Shown piece by piece: positions 33,333 through 41,532 of a stretch of DNA of 64,000 bases. Position 1 is the first letter of the stretch. Each line of letters starts with the position of its first letter. The notes beneath the pieces are model-generated. The model saw only the letters and a program-made list of their open reading frames with translations. It was not told the DNA's origin and ran no database searches. Both the position numbers and the translations under genes were made by a program. This stretch comes from Paenibacillus tundrae (GTDB lineage Bacteria; Bacillota; Bacilli; Paenibacillales; Paenibacillaceae), in assembly GCF_030812775.1 (NCBI RefSeq), contig NZ_JAUSTI010000017.1, positions 1 to 64,000 of the forward strand, in the 5' to 3' direction.

Positions 33333-36300
33333 TTACGAATACAACCATACACGCATTAATGATAATAATTGATCCGTTTGGATTGGCTTTTTCACATAAT
33401 CGGATGCGCCAGCCTCAATACACTTGCCACGATCATCCTTCATCGCCTTCGCCGTTAATGCAATAATCGGTAATTTCTCGAATTTCGGAATCTGTCTGAT
33501 CCGTGTCATCGCTTCATAACCATCCATCTCAGGCATCATCATATCCATGAGGACAAGGTCGATTTCTGGATTTTGCTCCAGAATCTCTAAGGCTTCACGG
33601 CCGTTCTCGGCAAAGGTAACATCCATGCGATATCCTTCTAATACACTAGAGAGAGCAAATACGTTACGAATATCATCATCAACAAGCAATATTTTCTTGC
33701 CTTCAAATAATGTTTCTTTGTTGTGTAGCTTCTGCAAAATACGGCGTTTATCTTCAGGCAGATTCGCTTCTACCCTGTGTAAGAACAAGGTGGTCTCATC
33801 CAATAACCGTTCTGGCGATTTGACATCCTTGATAATGATGGATTCTGCATATTTACGAAGCTTCATCTCTTCCTTACTATCAAGCTCTTTTCCTGTATAT
33901 ATAATAATAGGCAGATCACTCAGATATTCGTCATCCCTAATCTGATCCAACAGCTCGAATCCGGTCATGTCGGTCAGCATCAGGTCTAACACCATGCAGT
34001 CATAACGCTGGCTATGCAGCTCGGTTAAAGCTTCTTTTCCTGTAGAGACAGCTGTTATTGCCACATCATCATGACCTATCAATTCAATAATTGCTTTACG
34101 CTGAGTTTCGTCATCCTCCACAATTAACAAACGCTTCAATTGGTTCTCTGTATAGGATTCGATATGTGAGAAGGCTTTATCCAACGAATCTTTGCTGGAA
34201 GGTTTTTTCAGATAAGCGATGGCCCCCATCATCAATCCTTGCTTCATGTCATCAATGACGGAAATTACATGTACTGGGATATGACGAGTAGTCGAGCTAC
34301 CTTTCAGTTCTCCCAAAATAGCCCAGCCATCCATAACAGGCAATTGAATATCCAAAATGATCGCGTCAGGCAAATACTGACGAGCCATTTCAAGTCCCTT
34401 ATCCCCTTGCAATGCCACAATCGCTTTGAAACCTCTTCCTCTCGCCATATCCATTAAGATATGGGCAAACTTTACGTCATCTTCGATAATCAAGAGAACT
34501 TTGTCTCCTTCGGAAATTTCACCTTGGTCATCTTCTATCGTTGTTGAAGCTGTAGCCTCCGGTGCTGACAGCTCCATAAGTGCATTGCTGTCAGGATCTG
34601 GCGTAATAACGGTCTGTCTGCTTGATCGCATCATTCGCACTTCTTTTTGCCTAGTAGGCATCTCAGACGTGACTGCTGCTTCATCGAGTGACTCCTCTAA
34701 CAGAGCTTCATCCTCATGATTATCCGGTAGATACAATGTAAACGCACTACCCACACCCTCAGAAGATTCTACCTGAATGGCTCCACCAAGCAGACGCGCA
34801 AGTTCACGGCTGATCGATAATCCTAGTCCAGTACCTCCATACTTACGACTTGTCGTGCCGTCTACCTGTTGGAAGGCTTCAAAGATCAGATCTGTCTTAT
34901 CGGACGGAATCCCGATCCCTGTATCCTTCACGGTAAATCCTACGTATTCTTGATTATTGTTCAGGTACCCCGGAAGTTCTTCTGGAGCTACTTTACGTCC
35001 AATAATACTTACAGATCCTCGGTTCGTAAATTTAAAGGCATTCGACAGCAAATTACGAAGAATCTGTTTCACTCGATGGCTGTCTGTATATACCCACTCC
35101 GGTAGATTACTATCGAAATCAATGTTGAGGTCAAGCTCTTTTTTGTTCGCCATAGCGCCAAAATTCTGTTCGACAAATTGGGTTAAATCTTCCATTCGAA
35201 CCGTTTCATAATTGATATCCATTTTACCAGCGTCTACTTTGGACAGATCTAAGATTTCATCAATCATTTTCAATAGATCTGCACCGGACATATAGATCGT
35301 TTGAGCATACTCTTGTTGCTTAACCGTCAGATTTCCATCCTTGTTCTCAGACAATAACTGAGAGAGAATCAGTAGGCTGTTCAGCGGTGTACGTAGTTCA
35401 TGTGACATGTTAGCCAAAAACTCGGATTTGTATTTACTTGTCATCGACAACTGCATAGCCTGCTGTTCCAACTGCGTTTTTGTTTTCTCAATCTCGTCGT
35501 TCTTCTCTTCCACTTCTCGCACCTGCTCTTCAAGTGCACGCGTCTTAGCAATTAACTCCGTATTAAAGTGCTCAAGTTCCTCCTGTTGCCGCTGAAGCAG
35601 CTCCTCGGAACGCTTGAGTGCACCTGTCTGTTCCTCTAAGTTTTCGTTAGAGCGGCGTAACTCTTCCTGCTGTGTCTGCAGCTCCTCGGATTGCACTTGG
35701 AGTTCCTCCGTGAGCGCTTGCGATTCACGTAATAATTCTTCCACGCGTAAACGACGGCGAACGTTGTTAAGGATCACACCCAGATTCATAATCAACTGAG
35801 AGAATAACTGTTTATGCAGATCGGTAAACCCATCAAATGAAGCCAGTTCAACCACACCAATAAGCTCATCCTCAAAAACAACGGGATAGATCATAATGCT
35901 CGTCGCTCGCGAAGATCCAGATGCCGAACCGATATGCACATAATCTTCTGGTGTGTTTTCTACAATAATCGGATTCATATCCAGAGCAGCCTGACCAATC
36001 AACCCTTCCCCGATGCGATAAACTTCTTTCCCTACAGTTTCGTTCTCTTCAAAAGCGTAAGCACCGTAGCGTCTTAACTCATCTGGATGCTTCTCTTCAT
36101 CTACTAAATAAACGACACCTAGTTGTGCACCTAGCACAGGTGTAAATTCACTAATAAACATTTGCGAAATCTGGCGAATTGAACCAATTCCTCTTAACAA
36201 CTCTGGAACTCTTGCAATATTGGAACTCATCCAGTTCTGATCCTGTTGCGCTTGTAAATATGCTTTCTCTATTTCCATTTTCTCTTCTAAGTCGCCCGAT

Positions 36301-37052
36301 ACTTCTTTGAATACCGTTGCAATCTGACCGATCTCATCCGTGGACTTGATCCGAATGCGTTGAATGGTACGATAACGACCATGACCGAAGCTTGTGATCA
36401 TCATGGATACCGTGTTCAGACCTCGCGTAATGCTTGGCAGCACCCACATAATGACACCTAGTGCCAGTAATACACCAGCAATCATTATGCCAAATGTAAT
36501 CTGCACAGCCTGTGTGTAAGCTTCATTGGCTGATGTAATCTCTGAATCAATCTCTTGATCCTGATAACGAGAAAGAGCATTAAGGCTATCCACTGCCTCT
36601 TTCTGAACAGCGAGTCCCGTCGAATTACGGTAGTTATTCGCATCCTCTACTCGTCCCTGCGACATCAAGCTGAGCTGCCTCGTTCCATAAGCCGCATAGG
36701 CATCCCAAGCCGTATTGACTCGGTCAACTAACTGATGCTCTGATGCACTGTCGGCACGCTCGCGGACTTCTGTGAGATAGCCTTTGGCGCTTTTCATCAT
36801 TTCCTTGAGCTCACCGTCAGCAGCACTAATCGAATTGGTCGGATTGAGCAACAAGTTAGCTAGCACTTTAGCCATATCGTTCACTTCTCCGCGTACAGAC
36901 GACGTGAATCTCACTTTCAAATAACGTTCCTGATACATCTGATCCAATTGCTGATTACTATTGTTTAACCGCTCATAACTTATAAATGTAAGAGCAATAA
37001 GAATTGCCATCAGAGCGGTAAAGCCTACCAGCAGTTTATTTCTGATTTTCAC
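33333..37052 (-). CDS. Large membrane hybrid histidine kinase, RsbK-like
   Basis: A 1239-residue kinase. Residues 7-27 and about 184-206 are transmembrane helices around an external four-helix (4HB_MCP/CHASE3-like) sensor of some 155 residues. Then follow HAMP (about 207-260), GAF (about 290-430), a long coiled coil rich in QEEL/SEEL repeats (about 435-540), HisKA with NMSHELRTPL near 550, HATPase (about 660-780; GGTGLGLSI) and three receiver domains starting near 855 (DIQLPVMDG), 977 (DLMLTDMTG) and 1122 (DMMMPEMDG). It should sense stress and steer the PP2C response regulator encoded upstream, which it overlaps by four bases (GTGA). Glutamate-rich coiled coil plus the adjacent CheR gene suggest methylation control. 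Confidence 0.93.
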   Translation of the reverse strand: MKIRNKLLVGFTALMAILIALTFISYERLNNSNQQLDQMYQERYLKVRFTSSVRGEVNDMAKVLANLLLNPTNSISAADGELKEMMKSAKGYLTEVRERADSASEHQLVDRVNTAWDAYAAYGTRQLSLMSQGRVEDANNYRNSTGLAVQKEAVDSLNALSRYQDQEIDSEITSANEAYTQAVQITFGIMIAGVLLALGVIMWVLPSITRGLNTVSMMITSFGHGRYRTIQRIRIKSTDEIGQIATVFKEVSGDLEEKMEIEKAYLQAQQDQNWMSSNIARVPELLRGIGSIRQISQMFISEFTPVLGAQLGVVYLVDEEKHPDELRRYGAYAFEENETVGKEVYRIGEGLIGQAALDMNPIIVENTPEDYVHIGSASGSSRATSIMIYPVVFEDELIGVVELASFDGFTDLHKQLFSQLIMNLGVILNNVRRRLRVEELLRESQALTEELQVQSEELQTQQEELRRSNENLEEQTGALKRSEELLQRQQEELEHFNTELIAKTRALEEQVREVEEKNDEIEKTKTQLEQQAMQLSMTSKYKSEFLANMSHELRTPLNSLLILSQLLSENKDGNLTVKQQEYAQTIYMSGADLLKMIDEILDLSKVDAGKMDINYETVRMEDLTQFVEQNFGAMANKKELDLNIDFDSNLPEWVYTDSHRVKQILRNLLSNAFKFTNRGSVSIIGRKVAPEELPGYLNNNQEYVGFTVKDTGIGIPSDKTDLIFEAFQQVDGTTSRKYGGTGLGLSISRELARLLGGAIQVESSEGVGSAFTLYLPDNHEDEALLEESLDEAAVTSEMPTRQKEVRMMRSSRQTVITPDPDSNALMELSAPEATASTTIEDDQGEISEGDKVLLIIEDDVKFAHILMDMARGRGFKAIVALQGDKGLEMARQYLPDAIILDIQLPVMDGWAILGELKGSSTTRHIPVHVISVIDDMKQGLMMGAIAYLKKPSSKDSLDKAFSHIESYTENQLKRLLIVEDDETQRKAIIELIGHDDVAITAVSTGKEALTELHSQRYDCMVLDLMLTDMTGFELLDQIRDDEYLSDLPIIIYTGKELDSKEEMKLRKYAESIIIKDVKSPERLLDETTLFLHRVEANLPEDKRRILQKLHNKETLFEGKKILLVDDDIRNVFALSSVLEGYRMDVTFAENGREALEILEQNPEIDLVLMDMMMPEMDGYEAMTRIRQIPKFEKLPIIALTAKAMKDDRGKCIEAGASDYVKKPIQTDQLLSLMRVWLYS

Positions 37053-38218
37053 TCTGCTTCCGCCCCTTCACCTAACGTGATCCATACCAGACATTTATCA
37101 TCATCCCGCTCCTGAGGAATTTCGTCATCAAAGAACAAGGTTTGCATCAATGGCTCGTTCCATAGATGCGGGCCTATCAACTGTTCCTTCAGGAATTCGA
37201 GCTGGTCTTCCTGGTCTCCTGGAACAGCTTCCGTTAATCCATCGGTATAAAGGGCAATATGACCTTCACCCTCGTAATGAATCGTTTGAGGTTCAATATC
37301 CATTTTATCGAACAGACCCACCGGACAGCACACGCTGTCGAATGTTGTGATTGAACCATCCTCACGGAAAAATAAAGCTGGTGGATGCCCTGCGTTAACA
37401 TAATCGATACGCTTCTTCCGTGTATCAACGACTAGGTAGATCGCAGTGAAATAATACTGCACCAATTGTTTTCCCAAATTAAGCTGGTTAAATCGCCGAT
37501 TCAGTTCCTGAATAACCTTCTCTGGATCGACATATGTTGTCACCGTGTCTTTTAATACCGAGGCGATAAACATCGTAAATAATGAAGAGGAAATGCCGTG
37601 CCCCATCATATCTAGGAGTATTACACCATAACGCCCATCACCGAGTGGATACCACGAGTACAAATCCCCCGCTAGCTCAAAGGATGGTTTATAGATGGCA
37701 TTCACTTCAAATAAGGGATCCTTAATCGCTGGGCTCAGTACGGCACTCTGAACCATAGCCGCAAGCTTGAGTTCGTCCTGGATACGCTGATCGCGCTCCT
37801 TATGCCAATCCTTCTCCTGCTTCAGACGCAGCGCCAGCCTGATGCGAGCCATCAATTCAACTTTATTGATTGGCTTCGTTACATAGTCAGAGGCACCGGC
37901 ATCCAGAGCTTCCGCCAGCTTTTTGGAATCACCAATAGCCGTGACCATAATGATGGGAATATCCTTGAGATTTTCAAACTTTTGCACAATGCTACAAGCC
38001 TCGATGCCGTCCATTTCAGGCATCATCATATCTAGCAAAATGAGGTCAATATCCGACGGTCTCGGACGAAGTTCATCACTTTCTCCGCCTATTCCGAGGA
38101 TTTCAAACATTTCCATCGCAGAACTTGCGGTTACAATGTCACGATAGTTTTCTTTTTTCAGAATTTCTCGAATGATAATGACATTCGTCGGATTGTCGTC
38201 AACAATAAGTATTTTCAT
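37049..38218 (-). CDS. Response regulator with PP2C phosphatase domain (RsbY/RsbU-like)
   Basis: A 389-residue protein. The N-terminal receiver domain (1-130) has the phosphoacceptor D63 in LLDMMMPEMDG and conserved KPIN; a short linker helix precedes a SpoIIE-type PP2C domain (about 185-385) with metal-binding motifs ELAGDLYSW, LLDMMGHGISSSLF, NAGHPPAL and LYTDGLTEA. Phosphorylated or not by the adjacent kinase, it would dephosphorylate RsbV and so activate SigB. I chose ATG 38218 (AAGGAG six bases upstream) over 38278. First gene of the cluster; it overlaps the kinase gene. Confidence 0.93.
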   Translation of the reverse strand: MKILIVDDNPTNVIIIREILKKENYRDIVTASSAMEMFEILGIGGESDELRPRPSDIDLILLDMMMPEMDGIEACSIVQKFENLKDIPIIMVTAIGDSKKLAEALDAGASDYVTKPINKVELMARIRLALRLKQEKDWHKERDQRIQDELKLAAMVQSAVLSPAIKDPLFEVNAIYKPSFELAGDLYSWYPLGDGRYGVILLDMMGHGISSSLFTMFIASVLKDTVTTYVDPEKVIQELNRRFNQLNLGKQLVQYYFTAIYLVVDTRKKRIDYVNAGHPPALFFREDGSITTFDSVCCPVGLFDKMDIEPQTIHYEGEGHIALYTDGLTEAVPGDQEDQLEFLKEQLIGPHLWNEPLMQTLFFDDEIPQERDDDKCLVWITLGEGAEAE

Positions 38219-38381
38219 TTCTATCTCCTTATCTGTGGCGTTCCGGGTTTGTCGATTAGTTGGTTTTTGTAATAACATGTAACAACCCTAATGTTACATT
38301 TTCTGCATTTTAAACGACGGTAGACATAATAATTCCTACTATAACTATAATCGTAAAAATGAAAAACTGCTATCAGTAAAT

Positions 38382-38422
38382 GGCACCATTAGAAGGAAAT
38401 TGCGAAGCTGGTGCCCTGTTTT
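38382..38422 (+). terminator. Terminator-like hairpin upstream of the sigma-B cluster
   Basis: GGCACCA pairs with TGGTGCC over a 20-base loop, followed by CTGTTTTTG on the plus strand. No plus-strand gene precedes it, so it is either fortuitous, a terminator of an unseen transcript or, read on the minus strand, a structure in the leader of the cluster. Confidence 0.3.
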
Positions 38423-38454
38423 TGCTGCGGTTCTGACCCCGCTTCCAAACTTGC

Positions 38455-38504
38455 AAAAACATAGATAAGGAATGGGGATTTCCCCATTCCTTATCTATGT
38501 TTTT
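38455..38504. terminator. Bidirectional terminator, 24-bp perfect palindrome
   Basis: AAAAACATAGATAAGGAATG and GGGA pair perfectly with their complement around a 2-base centre, with T runs on both strands. It ends the GSP17M-like gene (minus) and also insulates the sigma-B cluster that starts beyond it. Confidence 0.9.
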
Positions 38505-38554
38505 GATTCAGTACGATACATTAGATTATTGTAGTCGTCTGAAGCTTGTACGCT

Positions 38555-38908
38555 TCAATCTTTCTTTTTGGCAATAACTAGCACTTTGCCTTTATCTAAT
38601 TCACTTTCGTAGAAGTCTGCTTCTGCCTCAGTGAATCCCATTGATACAATTTTGGCTCTAAGCTCATCTCCACGGGAACGGAACAGATTAGCCATGGAAT
38701 CAAACAATCCCTCTTCCTTGATGCCAATTTCGTTCGCATCCGCTGTGTCTGCAATTCGATCCGTGCGATCCTTTTCATGGGCAAGAACGAAGATATGATC
38801 AGCAAGGTATCCGGTGTTTTGCAGCTCTTTCACTGCTTCTACCGCTTGGACTCCGTTTTCTACCACTTTAGCATAAGCTTGCGCATTGGTTGAATTCATC
38901 GTTTCCAC
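38555..38908 (-). CDS. General stress protein (YflT/GSP17M-like)
   Basis: A 117-residue soluble protein. The segments KVVENGVQAVEAVKELQNTGYLADHIFVLAHEKDR and AKIVSMGFTEAEADFYESELDKGKVLVIAKK are characteristic of the general stress protein 17M domain (YflT, YhdN-region proteins of Bacillus). Family members are sigma-B controlled; biochemical activity is unknown. A GTTTCA-N13-TGGTTA promoter lies about 45 bases upstream, and the gene sits next to the sigma-B cluster. AGGAG precedes the ATG. Confidence 0.88.
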   Translation of the reverse strand: METMNSTNAQAYAKVVENGVQAVEAVKELQNTGYLADHIFVLAHEKDRTDRIADTADANEIGIKEEGLFDSMANLFRSRGDELRAKIVSMGFTEAEADFYESELDKGKVLVIAKKKD

Positions 38909-38949
38909 TCTCCTCTGATATTCTTCTTTCTCAAGCTACTTTTAATATA

Positions 38950-38974
38950 TAACCATAGCATTTGGGGATGAAAC
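38950..38974 (-). promoter_or_regulatory. Sigma-B-type promoter of the GSP17M-like gene
   Basis: Minus strand GTTTCA (38969-38974), 13-bp spacer, TGGTTA (38950-38955). The -35 equals that of rsbV and the -10 differs from the rsbV GGGTTA by one base. Confidence 0.55.
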
Positions 38975-39026
38975 GCTTGATGTTGACTTGTCCCAAGAAC
39001 ATCATTCAAACCGACAAGATGTAGCT

Positions 39027-39560
39027 TTAGGACAAGGTTGCATCGAATAGGTCAATCCCCTCAATCTGATCCGTGCCTGACTTCAAATAAACTTTTAAAG
39101 CTTGGTCTCCACGAAGGTATACTTCTCCATCCTCTGCAATAACATAAGGATCACCAAGCTCCTCTTGTATGGATCTTAGATCCATATCAATCCATTGTTG
39201 ATTCAATTTAAATCGTTCTTGAGAAGCATCAATATGAATATATTGAATCTCTCCTGTATCTTCGCATAGTCCCACTTTAACATCCTGAAATGCAAATTCA
39301 GGGCATCCTAGATACGGATCTTCTTTTATATCTATTGGCTGACCCTTGTGATACAACATTTGATGCATGTTGTCCTCCAAAGAAATATCATTTAGAGTCC
39401 GAAATGCCTCAACTGGTTCGGATCGATCTACAGCCAGATTAACTTCTGGCGTTTTCTCTTCCAATACCGTCCATGGCAGATCATGAGCAGCGGATGTCGC
39501 TGCCGGTTGAACGGAAAAGGGAGAAATTACGCTAAAGATTACAAGCCATAGTTTCATCAT
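39027..39560 (-). CDS. Hypothetical secreted protein
   Basis: A 177-residue protein with a signal peptide (MMKLWLVIFSVISPFSVQPAATSA, cleavage likely near AATSA-AH) and no lipobox cysteine. The mature part is acidic and looks beta-rich (IDIKEDPYLGCPEFAFQDVK, IQYIHIDASQERF, EDGEVYLRGDQALKVYLK). I do not recognise a family. The start may be ATG 39560, nine bases after AAAGG; the frame begins at GTG 39569. It lies 68 bases downstream of the DUF948 gene. Confidence 0.72.
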   Translation of the reverse strand: MMKLWLVIFSVISPFSVQPAATSAAHDLPWTVLEEKTPEVNLAVDRSEPVEAFRTLNDISLEDNMHQMLYHKGQPIDIKEDPYLGCPEFAFQDVKVGLCEDTGEIQYIHIDASQERFKLNQQWIDMDLRSIQEELGDPYVIAEDGEVYLRGDQALKVYLKSGTDQIEGIDLFDATLS

Positions 39561-39636
39561 GATTCTCACCCTTTCATGAAGTTCAGGTTCGTCACCGCTC
39601 TAAATGACTTCCTTCTCGTTGAACTTATATCATTTG

Positions 39637-40146
39637 TTATTTACGTGCACGTTGCCAAAGGTTAGCTGCAAGATCCACATACTTCAACCATTTCTTCCCA
39701 CCATTTGCTGCATCATTATATGTAGCATCATAACTTTGCAGGGTACGATCCGTTTTGGTGGCTGGCGCTGCCTGTACTTGAATCGGTTCAGAAGCTTTTT
39801 CATCTTGTGGATTGGAGCGTTTGGTCTGGAATTTAGCAATCATCGTAGAGGAAACTTGTTTCGCCGCGGCAGTTACTTCGTTAAGCACCTCGCCTAGGTT
39901 TTGAACAGATTCCATAACTGGATCGATTTTTTTCATTTTGTTTTGTACATCCGCCGTAATATCATTCGCATGTCTCACCGTCTGTTTCACTTCATAACTG
40001 AGTTCATCAATCGTTTTTTGGACTTCCTGTAGCGTCTGGGATACATTGTCCAATGAACTCTGAGCGGATTTTAAAGTACGAATTAAGAAGAAAACCAAGA
40101 CTGCAAAGGCCACCGCAATTAAAGCCACGCTAATTTGATAGATCAT
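39637..40146 (-). CDS. DUF948 protein (YtxG-like)
   Basis: A 169-residue protein with one N-terminal transmembrane helix (about residues 5-22, VALIAVAFAVLVFFLIR) followed by a long amphipathic helix with SLDNVSQTLQEVQKTIDELSYEVKQTV in two parts, the DUF948 pattern. B. subtilis YtxG has this architecture and belongs to the sigma-B/sigma-H ytxGHJ operon. The tail is basic (GGKKWLKYVDLAANLWQRARK in part). A very good sigma-B promoter lies 50 bases upstream. The YtxH-like partner is 12 kb away rather than adjacent. Confidence 0.87.
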   Translation of the reverse strand: MIYQISVALIAVAFAVLVFFLIRTLKSAQSSLDNVSQTLQEVQKTIDELSYEVKQTVRHANDITADVQNKMKKIDPVMESVQNLGEVLNEVTAAAKQVSSTMIAKFQTKRSNPQDEKASEPIQVQAAPATKTDRTLQSYDATYNDAANGGKKWLKYVDLAANLWQRARK

Positions 40147-40195
40147 AGAAGAACCTCGCTTTCGATATACTATCTGATTGTTATTATTGCTATAG

Positions 40196-40221
40196 TTACC
40201 CGACCATTTCCGGGACGAAAC
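40196..40221 (-). promoter_or_regulatory. Sigma-B-type promoter of the DUF948 gene
   Basis: Minus strand GTTTCG (40216-40221), 14-bp spacer, GGGTAA (40196-40201). One of the two best sigma-B matches in the window. Confidence 0.7.
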
Positions 40222-40271
40222 AAACGATAAAACTCACTTCATATAATCACTCGTTTGGAAAAATCATGAAT

Positions 40272-40296
40272 GTTTCAACTCAAAAGTCCTCGGTTA
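40272..40296 (+). promoter_or_regulatory. Sigma-B-type promoter of the DUF1328 gene
   Basis: GTTTCA (40272-40277), 13-bp spacer, CGGTTA (40291-40296), 73 bases before the DUF1328 start. It is back to back with the DUF948 promoter 50 bases away. Confidence 0.55.
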
Positions 40297-40368
40297 AAGA
40301 ACAACTACACAAGGCGGCGAGGTGTTCAAATCTCGCTCCACAATTCCAAATCGAAAGGATGAAAACTC

Positions 40369-40533
40369 ATGTTGAAATGGTCTGTATTGTTTCTGATTAT
40401 TGCACTTGTCGCAGGTATTTTCGGGTTTTTCGGAATCGTTGAAGCGGCTGCTTCGATCGCTAAAGTTCTCTTCTTCATCTTCGTTGTACTGTTCGTAATC
40501 TCCCTCATTACGGGACGAAGCCGAATGCGATGA
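40369..40533 (+). CDS. DUF1328 family small membrane protein
   Basis: A 54-residue protein, MLKWSVLFLIIALVAGIFGF followed by FGIVEAAASIAKVLFFIFVV and a short GRSRMR tail, with two transmembrane helices. This is the DUF1328 (YtjA-like) family found in many stress-related clusters; function unknown. AAAGGATG precedes the ATG. A terminator hairpin follows at 40571. Divergent from the DUF948 gene, each with its own sigma-B-type promoter. Confidence 0.88.
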   Translation: MLKWSVLFLIIALVAGIFGFFGIVEAAASIAKVLFFIFVVLFVISLITGRSRMR

Positions 40534-40930
40534 ATGAGGCAACTCAATGAAAATCATATCTTACATACAGAAGCCTATCGCGCTTACCATAGCCGGTAGG
40601 CTTTTGTTTGTTTACAAATAGATAAAAACATCATTCCACATAACCTGCCTATACCTCTATTATGTATTACACTCCTTTCCCCTCTATTCCTGAATCGCTC
40701 TCCTGCCGATTACAAAATCAAAACGTAAATAGGACTTTTTTGACATAGCCAAATTGATTTTATCCCACTGAAGTATGATTTTCACAAGCATTCCTAATAC
40801 CCACAAATGCTCCAGTTGACTCTGGAGGAAGCAAGAAAATATTGTTATAATTTGTGATTCATAGGTGAGCTTGCTTGGTTATTTTTAACACAGGACAACA
40901 AACTACATACCTACTGAGGAGGAATTACAA
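40534..40930 (+). other. Intergenic region with terminator and promoter
   Basis: About 400 bases. It contains the hairpin AAGCCTATC / GGTAGGCTT with TTTTGTTTG (40571-40612), ending the DUF1328 gene, and an extended -10 promoter TGTTATAAT (40843-40851) about 80 bases before the secreted SH3-like gene. Nothing else is recognisable. Confidence 0.6.
40571..40612 (+). terminator. Terminator after the DUF1328 gene
   Basis: Stem AAGCCTA / TAGGCTT (extended with one mismatch) followed by TTTGTTTGTTT. Confidence 0.7.
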
Positions 40931-41404
40931 ATGAAAAAAATCGTAAGTTTTGCTGCTGCTTTAACGTTGATGGGTTCGATGGCTGCTGCTGCAGGTGCTG
41001 AGGAAGCGGTTACTGGAACAGTAACTCCTGAAACTGGAACTGAAGCAACAACACCAGCAACAACAACTCCGGCTGTTGAAGTTAACAAACCAGCTGTAGA
41101 AACAGTTGAAGGTACAGTTGAGGGTGTTACAGGTACAACAACTGAAACTTCAACAACGACACCTGACAAAATGTTCGATGAGCCTGTTGTAAAAGCAGGA
41201 GACGAAGTTCTTCAGCCTACAATGCTGCTTAACCTGTTAGAGCGCACTTGGTTCTATGATGCTCCAAACGGTAAGCCAATCGGTGCACTTGGTTCACAAG
41301 TCATCGACACTACAGGTGAAGTTGTTGATGGTTTCGATGGCGGTGAGTGGGTACAAGTGTACACTTGGAAAGGTAAAGCTTGGATTCACGTTGCGATTCA
41401 GTAA
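40931..41404 (+). CDS. Secreted protein with C-terminal SH3-like domain
   Basis: A 157-residue exported protein. A signal peptide (residues 1-23, MKKIVSFAAALTLMGSMAAA, cleaved near AGA-EE) is followed by a threonine-, proline- and valine-rich spacer (residues 25-75, TGTVTPETGTEATTPATTTP and so on) and a C-terminal bacterial-SH3-like domain (about 90-157, RTWFYDAPNGKPIGALGSQ..GGEWVQVYTWKGKAWIHV). It probably attaches to the cell wall. GAGGAGG precedes the ATG by nine bases; a strong terminator follows. No specific gene recognised. Confidence 0.8.
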   Translation: MKKIVSFAAALTLMGSMAAAAGAEEAVTGTVTPETGTEATTPATTTPAVEVNKPAVETVEGTVEGVTGTTTETSTTTPDKMFDEPVVKAGDEVLQPTMLLNLLERTWFYDAPNGKPIGALGSQVIDTTGEVVDGFDGGEWVQVYTWKGKAWIHVAIQ

Positions 41405-41431
41405 TATCGTATAATCCTTCTAAACATAAGT

Positions 41432-41475
41432 AAAGAGGACAGCACGTGAAACCGTGACTGCCCTCTTTTTATTTT
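41432..41475 (+). terminator. Terminator after the secreted SH3-like gene
   Basis: Stem AAAGAGGACAGCACG / CGTGACTGCCCTCTTT (few mismatches) followed by TTTTTATTTT on the plus strand. Confidence 0.85.
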
Positions 41476-41532
41476 GAAAGCTGATTATAATGAATTGAGC
41501 TTATCCATCTTAGAGATCTGGTGTAATGATCT

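Noticed and set aside
38286..38325. A sigma-B promoter directly before the PP2C gene (GTTTAA ... GGGTTG)
   Set aside because: The two elements are 21 bp apart, well outside the 12-15 bp range for sigma-B.
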